From CAYWTX01 sp964461295 (GTDB lineage: Bacteria; Planctomycetota; Phycisphaerae; SM23-33), in contig CAYWTX010000453.1 of NCBI GenBank assembly GCA_964461295.1, forward strand, positions 1-33,603: a DNA stretch of 33,603 nucleotides, given 5' to 3'. This document shows, piece after piece, positions 6,430 through 15,877 of the stretch. How positions within the stretch are numbered: the first letter of the stretch is position 1; every line of letters starts with the position of its first letter. Below the pieces are notes generated by a model that was given only the letters and a program-made list of their open reading frames with translations, ran no database searches and was not told the origin of the DNA. The position numbers were made by a program, and so were the translations under genes.

Positions 6430-7584
6430 TCAGTTCGCGCCGGGGCCGCCGCCGAAGCCGCCGGGGGCGCCCATGAAGCTTCGGCGCAGGGCGTTGGCCG
6501 CGTCGCGCAGGACTTCCTCCTGCTCGTCGAGTTTGCCGTCGCCGTTGAGGTCGAAGATCTTCAACTCGAACTTGCGGCGCATCTCCTCGCCCTGTTTCTG
6601 GCGATCGGCCTGCTCAGTCTCCATCGTCTTCTTCTCCTCGTCGCTGAGCTTCCCGTCGCCGTCCTTGTCATAACGGCGGAGCATCGCCTTGTCGCGCCAT
6701 TCCTCGGCCCGCTTGCGCCAGACGTCGCGCTGCTCCTCCATCGTCTTCCTCTCACTTTCGCTGAGTTTTCCGTCGCCGTCCTTGTCGGCAAAGCGGAGCG
6801 CGAACTCCTCCATGCGGGCCATCGCTTCCTTCTCGATCCCCTCCAGCATGGCCTTCTTCTCTTCGGCGTCGATCCTGCCGTCCTTGTTCCTGTCGTATTT
6901 CTCGTACACCTCGGCCCTGCGCTTCTGGACCTCGGTTCGCATGCGGCCGGCGAACATCTCGCCGCGTTCTTCGTCGTTGAGCTTTCCGTCGCCGTCCTTG
7001 TCGTACTTCTTCAGGTCTTCCTGGGTGGGTTGGAACATGCGGCCGGGGCCGCCGCCTGGCTGGCTGGCGGGTCCGCCGGCGGCGCCGCGGGGTCCGGGGC
7101 CGGCGCCGCCGTCGGGCCCGCCGACGGGACGGGCGACGGAGAACCGCGGGCGATCGGAGGGCTTGGGTGCGGCGGGGATTTCGCCGGCCGCCAGGGCGGC
7201 CGAAGCCTTCTGGCGTTCGGCGCCGGTGAGCTTGCCATCGCCGTCGGCGTCGTAAAGCTTCAGCACGCGGGCGCGCAGGCTCTGGCGGTAGGCGTCGGCC
7301 TCGAACCAGTCGATCTCCTTGCTGCGGTCCTTGTCGAAGGAGAGCATGTCTTCCCAGCGGTCAAACTTGCGGACGAAGGAGTCGCCCTTGGCGGCGGCCG
7401 CGGCAGCCTCGTTGGCGTCGAGCTCGTTGTCGGCGCCGGCGGCGGCAAAGAACTTCACCTTCTCGCCGGCGGCGTCGTAGGGATCGACGGGGCCGTTGAG
7501 CACGTCGGGGGTCTTGTCGGCCGGCTGAGCCGGGGTCGCGGCAGCCACACCCAGCAGCATCGCGAAGAAGAACAGTGCCTTCAT
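6430..7584 (-). CDS. Secreted EF-hand calcium-binding protein
   Basis: 384 aa. A short signal peptide (residues 1-19, ending TPA) is followed by six canonical 12-residue EF-hand loops starting at about 112 (DADGDGKLT), 195 (DKDGDGKLN), 231 (DRNKDGRID), 267 (DKDGDGKLS), 306 (DKDGDGKLS) and 345 (DLNGDGKLD). Two degenerate loops lie near 51 and 84. A Gly/Pro-rich linker (about 135-185) separates the first loop from the rest, which is joined by long charged helices (KKTMETEQADRQKQGEEM). Such proteins are frequent in Planctomycetota; calcium binding in the periplasm or outside is expected, and a specific role is unknown. GGGAG about 8 nt upstream supports the ATG at 7584. The GH63-like gene is 142 bp downstream on the same strand. 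Confidence 0.9.
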   Translation of the reverse strand: MKALFFFAMLLGVAAATPAQPADKTPDVLNGPVDPYDAAGEKVKFFAAAGADNELDANEAAAAAAKGDSFVRKFDRWEDMLSFDKDRSKEIDWFEADAYRQSLRARVLKLYDADGDGKLTGAERQKASAALAAGEIPAAPKPSDRPRFSVARPVGGPDGGAGPGPRGAAGGPASQPGGGPGRMFQPTQEDLKKYDKDGDGKLNDEERGEMFAGRMRTEVQKRRAEVYEKYDRNKDGRIDAEEKKAMLEGIEKEAMARMEEFALRFADKDGDGKLSESERKTMEEQRDVWRKRAEEWRDKAMLRRYDKDGDGKLSDEEKKTMETEQADRQKQGEEMRRKFELKIFDLNGDGKLDEQEEVLRDAANALRRSFMGAPGGFGGGPGAN

Positions 7585-7967
7585 GGTGGGTTCTCCCAGG
7601 CGCCTTCGGCGCCGGTGGCGTTGCGGTGGCGGCGCGGGCCATCCCGCTGGCGAGCCACTGGCAGACAGTTCCGGCGCGGCTTGGATAGCCCACGCCACTT
7701 CCGGCGGCAGCGCAGGACCGGACCGCAACGCGACCGGCTCCCGCAGGTGATTGCACCGGGCGCGGTGGAGGCTTAGCGGCCGTGCGGGAAAAAGTGGAGC
7801 GCTTCTGCCTCTGGTGACACAGGTCTCCGGCCTGTGCACGCACAGCTCGGAGAGTTGTGCCGCCGGGAGACAGCCTTTCCCCTGGTTTCCGCACGGGCGC
7901 TTGGGGCGAGGGGAGCGTTGTAGGTCCGGCGCCGCGGCGGTAGCATTGGCGACCCAAGGAGCCGCCG
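7585..7967. other. Divergent intergenic region with palindromic elements
   Basis: No gene seen. It separates the minus-strand EF-hand gene from the plus-strand 933-aa gene and should hold both promoters. 7818-7836 is an inverted repeat (CACAGG...CCTGTG) and 7840-7860 a 21-nt near-palindrome (GCACAGCTC...GAGTTGTGC). They look like dispersed palindromic repeats rather than operators, but this cannot be decided here. Confidence 0.5.
7918..7946 (+). promoter_or_regulatory. Possible promoter of the 933-aa glycosidase-like gene
   Basis: TTGTAG (7918-7923), a 17-nt spacer and TAGCAT (7941-7946) lie 22 nt before the ATG at 7968. The -35 matches consensus at only three bases; support comes from spacing and from the same TAGCAT box before the ABC ATPase gene. 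Confidence 0.3.
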
Positions 7968-10769
7968 ATGCTGCGCAGCACTTCGACAGCGATCTGCCTG
8001 GCGGGGGCACTGGCCGCGGGCGGGACCGCGGCGGAGGTCAGGCGGGCCGCCGATGCCGTCACGGCCGACCTGGGCAACGGGACCGTCCTCACCTTCGCCG
8101 TGCACGACGGCTGGTTGCTGGGGCTGCGGCGGGCAAGCGTCGGCGGCGTGGAGTGCAAGAGCGGCGACACGTGCCAGCGCCCCTGGATGGCGCAGGAATT
8201 CGACCGGGCCGCGGGCGGATGGGCGGAGGCCGGCGCAGCCTGGCCGCTAATGAAGCTCAAGTCGGCCGCGGCGAGGGACGGCCGCGTCGAGATCGAGGCC
8301 GAACTGTACGGTTCGAGCGGCGAAGCGGCGCGGCGGGCGCTGTTTGTCTTCACGGCCGACCGGCGGCGGGCGATGCGCCCGGAGGAGCTCACGCCCGAGA
8401 TCAAGGCGCTTCAGACGAAGGCGGAGGCGGCGTCGGCGCTGATCCAGAACGCCCTGATGTCCGACGCGCGGTACGCCGAGGCGGCCCGGGCGTTGGCGGC
8501 CGCGGAGGAGAAACTCGCCGCGGCGGAGGAAGCCTGCCGCAAGGCCCCGCACGACAAGGCGGCCATCGGCGTCCGCTTGCGGGCGGAGCCGCCGGCCAGC
8601 AAGGCGAGGCAGAACCTCCAGAAGTTGCGGACGGCGCTGGCGCCGACGTTGGCCGCGGGGTCGAAGGAGTTTCGGGCGGCGCGGGACGACCAGGGCGCCT
8701 TCGAGAAGGCGGCCGAGACGCACGCCGCGAGGTTCGGGCGCGTGCACCGCGACTACTACCGGTTCGCGCATGCCCGCCTGCCGGCGGAAGTGGCGACGGT
8801 GGAGAACCTCAAGGCCCAGGCGGCGGCGCTGGCGGGGGCGTGCAGGCCGGGGGGCACGCTGAAGTGGATCATCGAGCCGCACGAACGGAACATCGCGGGG
8901 TGGCGCTGGGCGGGGTGGACGCAATCCCACGAGTTCGAGCTCAAGCCCTGCGCCGCTGAAGCGGGCAGGCCGCGAGAGGCGCCGAAGGTGAATTGTTTGT
9001 GGCAACTGGGGACGTGGGAGCTGGAGGGACAGCTCGACGGCGTGAGCGTCATCAATCTGCGCTACCGGGGGCTGGGCGGGCTGGAGCAGGCCTTCACGTC
9101 TGCGGAGGCTGCCTCCGGCGGCGGCCCCGGCGGCGTGCGGGAAGCGTTCTCCACGACGGAGGCCCTGCCCGGTGCGGCGGGAGAGCCGTACGCGGTTTCG
9201 CCGGTGATGCCCGCGGCGAACCAGAAAACGTTGACCGACCGCGGCTACGCGATGCAGCACCGCGTGGGCGCGTGGATCGCACAGCCGGCCCGCGGCGGGG
9301 GGACCGGCTTCGTGGACTTCCAGTACCGCCCGGGGGCGGCGCTGGCGAGCTTCGCGCTTCGGCAGGGCAACCTGCGGGCGCTGAGCGAAGCGTTCCCCGG
9401 CGACCGCGTTCTGTCGCAGACCGACGTGGAGTTCTTCGCCAACACCGCGACGGGCCGCACCACGCCGCAGGCGTTTCTCGTGCTGAGCGCGAAGGACAGG
9501 CCCATGGCGCCGCACGAGTGGCGGACGCGATGGCAGGAGGTCGATCAGCATGTGCGCGACGTGGTCGCCGACGAGCTGAAGTTCACGCAGATGGAGGCCC
9601 TCCCAGCCGTGGGAGGACTGTGGGACACGAACTTCGCCCCCAGCATTGCGAACCTGGCGAAGGGGATTCCCGCGCTGGCCGAGGGCGGCGTGCGGATGAT
9701 CCTGCTGCACAATCCCGGGTGGGTGAACGGGCGGAGCGTGTCGGGCGGGGCCGACGGCACCCGGGACGTGCCCTACGTCGGCGGCGGGGTGTGCAACGTG
9801 TACGACTGGGCGCCGCTGCCGCCGTGCGACAAGCCATGGAAGGACCTCCAGGCCTCTTGCGCGAAACACCAGGTGGCGTACTACGTCTGGCTGAGCGGGA
9901 TGAGCGCCGGCGACGCGGCGTTCTGCGACCGCGTGGGGTACGACCCCGCCTGCTGGGCGCTGAACGACCCCACCACGCCGGGCAACGACACGTACGGCCT
10001 GTGGATGAGGAAGCACAACCCGGCGAGCGCCCGCTTCGCCGCCGAACTGGACCGCACGCTGGAGCGGACGCGGGCGCAGTTCGGCTACCAGGGGTTCTGG
10101 GGCGACAGCTTCCAGAACCTGTTCATGAGCCAGCTCGACTGGGCGAGCGGGCGCGGCGACAGCCTTCAGCGGGCGTGGTGGGAGTGGCTGGCCGCGTACA
10201 GCCGGCGCGGCGTGGGCTGGATGGCCGAGAGCCACAGCTTCCCCGGCCTGAGCTGCTCCATCGAGGTGGAGGGTTGGGAGAACCAATGGTACCTGATGCA
10301 GCACGTGTGCAAGTGGTATCGCGGCGGCGTCGAGAAGAACTACAAGCCCGAGCAGCTCGACGAGAACTTGTTCCGCGTGATGAGCTGCAAGGGCTGGACC
10401 GCGCCTGACGGCCTGAGCATCAAGGGGATTCCGAGCTTCCCGCGCATGGCGGCGGAGTACCTGGCCGCGCTTCCGACGATGCGCCGCGGGCATATCCTGG
10501 CCGACGACGCGGGCATGCTCTGGCTGCCGTTTGGCGGCGACCGCGGCGGCGTGTGGTTCGCGTTCAGGGATTCCGCCGTGCCGGCGGGCGTGATCGCCGA
10601 GGCGATCACGAAGGCCGACGTGACGGTCGGGAAGGTTCAGGCCAGGCACACCTACCGGGTCAAGGGCGATGGTTTGCTGAAAGCATTCGGCGTGCGCGCG
10701 GGCCCGCTGACGGACCCGCGCCTCGGGCGCAAGTACGAGCCGTTCCGGTACGCCTGGCCGAGGGAGTAG
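7968..10769 (+). CDS. Large exported glycosidase-like protein (clan GH-D-like barrel)
   Basis: 933 aa. Signal peptide 1-22. A beta-rich N-terminal domain (about 25-150) is followed by an Ala/Glu/Lys-rich helical coiled-coil insertion (about 150-290), a second beta-sandwich region (about 290-530) and a C-terminal barrel-like domain. In the last part the spacing of MILLHNPGW (near 580), YYVWLSGMS, YGLWMRKHNP, GFWGDSF (Asp713) and GWMAESHSF (near 755) recalls alpha-galactosidase-type enzymes (GH36 and relatives). In those, an Asp at a strand end is the nucleophile, so Asp713 is a candidate. This assignment is structural resemblance, not a recognised family. AAGGAG at 7956-7961 fixes the ATG. The two DUF5107-TPR genes lie downstream on the other strand and converge with it. 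Confidence 0.78.
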   Translation: MLRSTSTAICLAGALAAGGTAAEVRRAADAVTADLGNGTVLTFAVHDGWLLGLRRASVGGVECKSGDTCQRPWMAQEFDRAAGGWAEAGAAWPLMKLKSAAARDGRVEIEAELYGSSGEAARRALFVFTADRRRAMRPEELTPEIKALQTKAEAASALIQNALMSDARYAEAARALAAAEEKLAAAEEACRKAPHDKAAIGVRLRAEPPASKARQNLQKLRTALAPTLAAGSKEFRAARDDQGAFEKAAETHAARFGRVHRDYYRFAHARLPAEVATVENLKAQAAALAGACRPGGTLKWIIEPHERNIAGWRWAGWTQSHEFELKPCAAEAGRPREAPKVNCLWQLGTWELEGQLDGVSVINLRYRGLGGLEQAFTSAEAASGGGPGGVREAFSTTEALPGAAGEPYAVSPVMPAANQKTLTDRGYAMQHRVGAWIAQPARGGGTGFVDFQYRPGAALASFALRQGNLRALSEAFPGDRVLSQTDVEFFANTATGRTTPQAFLVLSAKDRPMAPHEWRTRWQEVDQHVRDVVADELKFTQMEALPAVGGLWDTNFAPSIANLAKGIPALAEGGVRMILLHNPGWVNGRSVSGGADGTRDVPYVGGGVCNVYDWAPLPPCDKPWKDLQASCAKHQVAYYVWLSGMSAGDAAFCDRVGYDPACWALNDPTTPGNDTYGLWMRKHNPASARFAAELDRTLERTRAQFGYQGFWGDSFQNLFMSQLDWASGRGDSLQRAWWEWLAAYSRRGVGWMAESHSFPGLSCSIEVEGWENQWYLMQHVCKWYRGGVEKNYKPEQLDENLFRVMSCKGWTAPDGLSIKGIPSFPRMAAEYLAALPTMRRGHILADDAGMLWLPFGGDRGGVWFAFRDSAVPAGVIAEAITKADVTVGKVQARHTYRVKGDGLLKAFGVRAGPLTDPRLGRKYEPFRYAWPRE

Positions 10770-11223
10770 GCCGATGAGGAGAGCGTCTGTCCGCGGATTG
10801 CACGCATGGGACGAATGGGCGGGTACCGGCGTGGCGACGTCCCCGGAGGGCTGGTGACGGTGGAACACACATCCCCGTAACGCCTTCAGGGCGCTCAGAA
10901 CTACCGTGCCGGGCCGGCAAGTTCCTGAAGAACGTGGCGTGAGCGGGGTTCGGACACCTCCGAAACGATCTCTCGCGAAATTACCGTGCCAGGCCGGTTG
11001 TTCTGCGGAAAGCGGCAGACTTGGACCCGGATAACGGGGAAATGGGAGGAAACGCGACTTCCCGGCCGCATGCGGCCGGCGCGTGCCGCACCGCGGAACC
11101 AAGGCGTATCGGACCCAGCCGGGGTGGCGGAACGCCCCGCCGGGGCCGTCCGAGTCGGCGTCTCGTGGCGGCGGCCGACGCATGGCGATCCGCGTGCCGT
11201 CGGAAAGAACGTCCGTCACGCCT
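10770..11223. other. Convergent intergenic region with short direct repeats
   Basis: No gene supported on either strand. It contains a small hairpin (CGCCTTCAGGGCG, 10881-10893) and the direct repeat pair described at 10902-11003. It lies between two convergent genes. Confidence 0.5.
10902..11003. repeat. Direct repeat pair, TACCGTGCCRGGCCGG
   Basis: The 16-nt sequence occurs at 10902-10917 and 10982-10997 with one mismatch, and both copies are followed a few bases later by GTTC. The period is 80 nt. The origin is unknown. Confidence 0.6.
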
Positions 11224-13467
11224 CTACTGGGGTCCCAGCAACTCGAAGCGTTTCATGTGCCGCCATTTTCCGGCCGTGAGCTCCAGGCGGAAGGCTTCGA
11301 CCTGCTCGGGGGCCGAGGGGTTGTTGTTCAGCAGCGAGTCTTTGGCTTGCTTGGCGCCCTCGACGCCAAGAAGCTCCAGCACGAGTTGGGCTTCTGGGCT
11401 GCCGGGGTTGGCCGCGGCCTGGGCGGCCGCCAGACGGGCGTCCTTCGTCAGGTAGGCCAGCATGAGGGCCGGGCGGAACGCCGCCGGGCGCGCGGCGAGC
11501 AACTCCTTCAGCAGCGCCGCCGCGGCGTCGGTCTTGCCGGCCTGGATGGCCAGCATCGCGCGGTGGTAGTGGGCGTCAAGCCCGGCGGAGCCGAAATCGA
11601 CCTTCTCGCCGTGTTCCCACGCGATGAGCCCGCGCAGGTAGTCGGTCTCCGGGCTCTTGCCGATCCGCTCGCAGAGCTTCGCGGCCGTGTCGAGGCGCCC
11701 GAGCCGGTAGCAGCAGTTGGCGGCCGAGACAAGCGTGTCGAGGTCGACGCGGGGCTGCGCTTCGTCGCGGCCGCCGGGTCGGGAAGGACCGGACCCGACG
11801 GGGCGGGTCGGGCCAAGGATTTCCTGGGCGAAGGCGATCATGCTCTGGGGTTGTACGGTGCCGTGGTTGCCCGCGACGACTTCCAGCTCGGCGCGGCACT
11901 TGCCGCCCAGCGGCTTGACCTTCTCCTCGTAGGTCTTCGACACGTCGGCGTGCTTGAGCGGGAAGGTGACGTCGGCGGCCTCCCGGCCGTCGATCTTGAC
12001 GACCAGCCGGTCGCAGGCCGTGCCGCGGATGATCTTGCCGGGCCCGGCGTCGCCGGAGGCGAGTTGCCCTCCGCCGCCGTCGGACACTTCGACCTTGCCC
12101 GGTACGGGGCAGTAGAGCTTGAAGCTGCCGCCCTCGGCCGAGGCGGCGATGGCGAGATCGCCGGTGGCGAAGCTCACGCGCCCCAGGCCGGCGACGTTGT
12201 AGCACACGAGCGTCTGCTGCATGGGGAGGTAGGGGTCGAGGAACCAGCCGCTGTGCTCGAAGACCTCATTGGTGCCGGTCCAGATTTCCATCACGCCGCC
12301 CTCGGCGCCGGTGGTGTAGAGCTTCAGACCGGGGGCGGAGCGGTCCTTGACGAGCAGGCAGTTCACGTCGCGGGCCTTGGAGTACACGCCGGCGAAGTCG
12401 TAATCGGGATGCACGGCGAACATCGACACGCCGCGGAGCTTCGGGGGGCCGCCCTCGCCCCATACCGGACTGAAGCCGCTTGCCCCGTGCCCGGTGTGCC
12501 AGCCGACGGGATACAGAATGTGCGCCGCGTCGTAGCCGTCGGCGTGCAGGATGAAGTTCACCCACAGGCGGTTGCTCCGCCGCAGCGGGTTGGGGTTCTC
12601 CACGCGGTAGGTGATGCTGTAGCGGGCCTGGCCCGGGCGCAGCGTCACCCAGCCGCTCAGCGGCTGGTCGCCGTAGCGGCCGTAGCGGGCGAGGTTGCGC
12701 TTGTGCTGGTGGTGGGTGAACCGCATGTCCATGGCCACGGTGACGCCGCCGTCGGCGTCCTTGATGATGCGCCATCCGGCGGGCTGGTCGAGCACGAACA
12801 TGCCGTGCTCGAAGGACGGGAAGCTGGGTTCGAGGTACCCGGCCGTCCATCCGCAGTTGCCTTGGAGGACGGCCTTTTCGGGGTCGCGCGGTCCGGGCGT
12901 GCCCGCGAAGCTGGTGTTGCTGGCCAGGTCCACCGCGTTCCACACGCGCATGCCGAGGGTGGGGACGACCTTCACCTCGACCAGTCCGTTGTTGAGCGTG
13001 ACGACGGGGAAGGTGATGTCGCTGATCCTGACGGTGCTGTTGCGCGCGGCGCGGAGTTCCTCGTCGAGTTCGGCGCAGGCGGGGTCGGCGCGTCGGGCGG
13101 CGTCGCGGGCGGCGCGGTAGCCTTCGTACTTGCCCAGCAGGGCGGCGGCGGCGTTGCTCTGCTGCTGTTGCCTGGGGATGGCGCGGTACTGGTCGTACGC
13201 GGCCGCGGCCGACTGGGCCGCTTCGGCGTGCGCGGCGTCGTATTCCTTGTCGAAGGCGGCCTGGCGCTGTTTGAGCTTGGCCGCGATGGGGTCGGTCACG
13301 GTGCGCGGCGGCTCGAGCGTGCGGTTGCTCTCCTGGCTGTAGGGGCCGAAGGACGCCTTGTGCGTGACGGTCGCGACGGCGACCTTGACCGGCTCGGCGG
13401 CGAGCGCGGAGCCACCGATCGCGGCCGCGAAGGCCGCCGTGAACGCGAAGACGCCCACGTTCGCCAT
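11224..13467 (-). CDS. DUF5107-TPR exported protein (second of pair)
   Basis: 747 aa. Signal peptide 1-23 (VFAFTAAFAAAIGGSALA). A short helical Ala/Gln-rich segment (about 50-130) precedes a galactose-mutarotase-like beta-sandwich of the DUF5107 type (about 150-490). Visible traits are VRISDITFPVVTLNNGLVEV, VVPTLGMRVW, FEHGMFVLDQPAGW, WGEGGPPKLRG and EVFEHSGWFLDPY. The C-terminal 180 residues are TPR-like helices (LVSAANCCYRLGRLDTAAKL). DUF5107-TPR proteins occur in polysaccharide-utilisation loci of Bacteroidota and PVC bacteria; binding or acting on carbohydrate is inferred and no activity is established. AAGGAAA about 6 nt upstream selects the ATG at 13467 over one eight codons earlier. 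The paralogue upstream ends 57 nt before this start, so one transcript is likely. Confidence 0.87.
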   Translation of the reverse strand: MANVGVFAFTAAFAAAIGGSALAAEPVKVAVATVTHKASFGPYSQESNRTLEPPRTVTDPIAAKLKQRQAAFDKEYDAAHAEAAQSAAAAYDQYRAIPRQQQQSNAAAALLGKYEGYRAARDAARRADPACAELDEELRAARNSTVRISDITFPVVTLNNGLVEVKVVPTLGMRVWNAVDLASNTSFAGTPGPRDPEKAVLQGNCGWTAGYLEPSFPSFEHGMFVLDQPAGWRIIKDADGGVTVAMDMRFTHHQHKRNLARYGRYGDQPLSGWVTLRPGQARYSITYRVENPNPLRRSNRLWVNFILHADGYDAAHILYPVGWHTGHGASGFSPVWGEGGPPKLRGVSMFAVHPDYDFAGVYSKARDVNCLLVKDRSAPGLKLYTTGAEGGVMEIWTGTNEVFEHSGWFLDPYLPMQQTLVCYNVAGLGRVSFATGDLAIAASAEGGSFKLYCPVPGKVEVSDGGGGQLASGDAGPGKIIRGTACDRLVVKIDGREAADVTFPLKHADVSKTYEEKVKPLGGKCRAELEVVAGNHGTVQPQSMIAFAQEILGPTRPVGSGPSRPGGRDEAQPRVDLDTLVSAANCCYRLGRLDTAAKLCERIGKSPETDYLRGLIAWEHGEKVDFGSAGLDAHYHRAMLAIQAGKTDAAAALLKELLAARPAAFRPALMLAYLTKDARLAAAQAAANPGSPEAQLVLELLGVEGAKQAKDSLLNNNPSAPEQVEAFRLELTAGKWRHMKRFELLGPQ

Positions 13468-13524
13468 GGTCGGTTTCCTTTCGCGAGTCATCGGGCCGAC
13501 GGCACGAGTGCAGGCGGAATGGTA

Positions 13525-15669
13525 TCAGGTGGCGCCGGTTCTCGCACCTGGTCGGGTGGCGGGCCTGGTCGTCGCCGGCGGCGAGAGCTGCATGCGCATC
13601 GCCGGGACGTAGCGTCCCTTCGTCGCCGCGACGAACTCATCGAGGCGGCGCTGGGCGCCGGCTTCGGCGAGCAGCTTGTCCAGGGCGTCCTTGGCTTCGG
13701 CGGCGCGGCGCGCGTCGCCGGCGGCCGTCGCCGCCTGCCGCAGCGCCCACGCCGCGCGCGGGTCGGCTGGGTCTTCCTCCGCCAGCGAGACAGCCCGTTG
13801 CAGGGCGTGCCGCGACGTCGCCGGATCGGCGGCGTCCACCATCGCCGCCAGCAGCCTGGCGTGCCAATGCCCCGGGCGCCTGGCGATGAGTCCGGCGAGA
13901 TGCTCGCCGGCGGCGGCGGCCCGGCCGTCGCCCAGGTCGAGGATCGCCAGCAGATAGCCCGCCTCCGGATACGCCTGGCGGGCGGTGATCGCCTTGCCGA
14001 GCGCGGCCCGCGCCTCGGCGGGGCTGCCGGACTCGAGCAAGGCGGCGCCGAGCAGGTGCCACGCCTCGCCGTCGCCGCTGTTGGCGTCGCCGGCCAGGTG
14101 GGCGCGCAGGGTCGTGACGGCCTCGTCCAGGCGGCCGAGGTTCAGCGCCACCCGCCCGGCGCCCAGCGTGTTGGGGGGGTACTTGGCGTTCAGCAGGGCT
14201 CGGCCCCACGCGGCCGGCGCGCCGGACTTCTCGTGGTTTTCCGCGGCCGCCGGGGCGCGCAGGTCCAGACCGCGTTTGATTTGCTCGTGGTTCGCGCGGT
14301 TGTCGGGCGTTTCCAGCGGCAGCGTCGCCTCGGCGAGCACCGCGCCGTCGGCCTCGATTCGCAGGCGGGCCTTCTGCTTGTGCCCGAGGGGCACGATCGC
14401 CGGGCGGTCGGGGGCGCAGGGGCCGCCCGCGGCCGTTTCCGCGCCGTCGCAGGTCACCTGGAGCGCCTGGGTGGGGCGCAGCGTGACGATCTCCGCCCGC
14501 GCGCCTTTGCCGGGGGTGAAGTGCACGGCCGCTCGGGCGTTGGCGAAGTCGGCCTTGCCGATGCCGGCGACGTAGGCGAAGCAGTGCGTGTACTGCCTCG
14601 CCTGGCCTGGGGCGATCCAGTCCTCGATCCCCTCGAAGACGTGGTGCGGCCCGCCCCAGAGTTCGACGAAGTTGTACATGTGCGAGCTGTTGTCGCCCGC
14701 CCGCCACGTGCCTTCGCCTCGCCAGTAGAACTTCGTGCCGGGGGCGTCGCCGGGGTCGAAGAGCCGCAGGCGGTTGACCCGCACCGAGGGATACCACAGG
14801 CCGGCGAATCCGGCCGCGAGGTCCCACGCGAACAGGCTGATGTTGGCTTCGCCGCGAGAGGCGATGCGGATGTCGTTGGCGTCCAGGCGGTGGAGGCGGT
14901 CGCCGTTGTGCGTGCTGAGCCACGCCGCGGGGTAGATCAGCTCGGTATCGGTGTGCGGCGGCGGGGGCGTGGCGCCCTGCACCACGCCCGAGGGCAGGTG
15001 GTTGCGCGGCAGCAGGGCGTCGTTCCACACCTTCCAGCCCTGCCGCCACGGCGAGGGGTTGGCCAGGCGGTACGTCAGGCGCAGCAGCGCCTCGCCCGGC
15101 AGCAGCGTCACGTGCTGGCTGAGGGTCATGTCGCTGAACCGCCCGTAGCTCTGCCGGTTGCGGGCGTCGTCGAAGCGACTGAACTCCATCCACAGGGCCA
15201 GCGTGGCCGAGCCGTCGGCGCCGCGGACGATGCGCCACGAGGCGGGCTGGTCGGTGCGGATGCCGTGCTCGCGGAAGGGGAAGCTTGCCTTGACGCCCGA
15301 CTCCCAGAAGGGCAGCCAGTCCTTGCCCTTGCCCTCCAGGAAGAACAGGTCCTCGCCGGCGGGCAGGTACACGCAACGATACACCACGCCGCCCAACTCG
15401 GGGATCACCTGCACGCGGAGGTACTCGTTCTGGAGCACCACGGTGTTGAACGTGCGAAGGCCGGCGTGGTGCTGGCTGCCGGCGGCGGGGGGGACCCACT
15501 GGATCGTTCTACTGGCCGGGGCGTTGGGATCGGCGCGGCGCGGGGCCGACGCGTGCCAGCGGAGCGAAAGCGTCTCTTCGCGCACGGCGACGCCGCCGGC
15601 CAAGGCGGGCGCGGCGGCGGAGGCGATGCACGCCATCGCGAGGACGAGCGGACGAAGCGGGTGTTTCAA
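13525..15669 (-). CDS. DUF5107-TPR exported protein (first of pair), TTG start
   Basis: 714 aa. A TTG at 15669 is preferred as start: GGAG lies 7 nt before it and the first 25 residues then form a clean signal peptide (KHPLRPLVLAMACIASAAAP). The ATG further upstream at 15756 would put about 29 Arg-rich residues in front of it. The DUF5107 beta-sandwich covers about residues 40-430, with VVLQNEYLRVQVIPELGG, FREHGIRTDQPASW, MTLSQHVTLLPGE and VFEGIEDWIAPGQARQYTH. These align by eye with the neighbouring paralogue (HGIRTDQPASWRI versus HGMFVLDQPAGWRI). TPR helices (about 500-690) include RVALNLGRLDEAVTTLR and WHLLGAALLESGSPAEA. The tail is Thr/Arg/Pro-rich. It is the promoter-proximal gene of a two-gene operon. 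Confidence 0.85.
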   Translation of the reverse strand: MKHPLRPLVLAMACIASAAAPALAGGVAVREETLSLRWHASAPRRADPNAPASRTIQWVPPAAGSQHHAGLRTFNTVVLQNEYLRVQVIPELGGVVYRCVYLPAGEDLFFLEGKGKDWLPFWESGVKASFPFREHGIRTDQPASWRIVRGADGSATLALWMEFSRFDDARNRQSYGRFSDMTLSQHVTLLPGEALLRLTYRLANPSPWRQGWKVWNDALLPRNHLPSGVVQGATPPPPHTDTELIYPAAWLSTHNGDRLHRLDANDIRIASRGEANISLFAWDLAAGFAGLWYPSVRVNRLRLFDPGDAPGTKFYWRGEGTWRAGDNSSHMYNFVELWGGPHHVFEGIEDWIAPGQARQYTHCFAYVAGIGKADFANARAAVHFTPGKGARAEIVTLRPTQALQVTCDGAETAAGGPCAPDRPAIVPLGHKQKARLRIEADGAVLAEATLPLETPDNRANHEQIKRGLDLRAPAAAENHEKSGAPAAWGRALLNAKYPPNTLGAGRVALNLGRLDEAVTTLRAHLAGDANSGDGEAWHLLGAALLESGSPAEARAALGKAITARQAYPEAGYLLAILDLGDGRAAAAGEHLAGLIARRPGHWHARLLAAMVDAADPATSRHALQRAVSLAEEDPADPRAAWALRQAATAAGDARRAAEAKDALDKLLAEAGAQRRLDEFVAATKGRYVPAMRMQLSPPATTRPATRPGARTGAT

Positions 15670-15877
15670 GGACAGTCTCCGGAAATCAGGAAGCCGTCGG
15701 CACGCGGGCGAACCTTGCAGCCGGCGCCGCCGCCTGCCGCCTTCGCTTGCGGGCAATGCTCACGCTATGCAGGTATGAACACCGAGAGACGGGAGCGGTC
15801 TTTATCCGCTTCATCCGCGCCCCGGCTTCTGCTATCCTACTTGTCCACGAAGGACCGACACGCGGAGCAAGACTGAT

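Noticed and set aside
4779..6476. Long plus-strand open frame opposite the GH63-like gene, and similar antisense frames opposite the 933-aa gene (8247-11219) and the Gfo/Idh gene
   Set aside because: Shadow frames of strong genes in GC-rich DNA; no domains, no ribosome binding sites that match.
11083..15876. A 1597-codon open frame on the plus strand opposite the two DUF5107-TPR genes
   Set aside because: It is antisense to two genes with clear domains and signal peptides, and its composition (Gly/Val/Arg/Ala-rich, no domain) is what high-GC antisense frames give.
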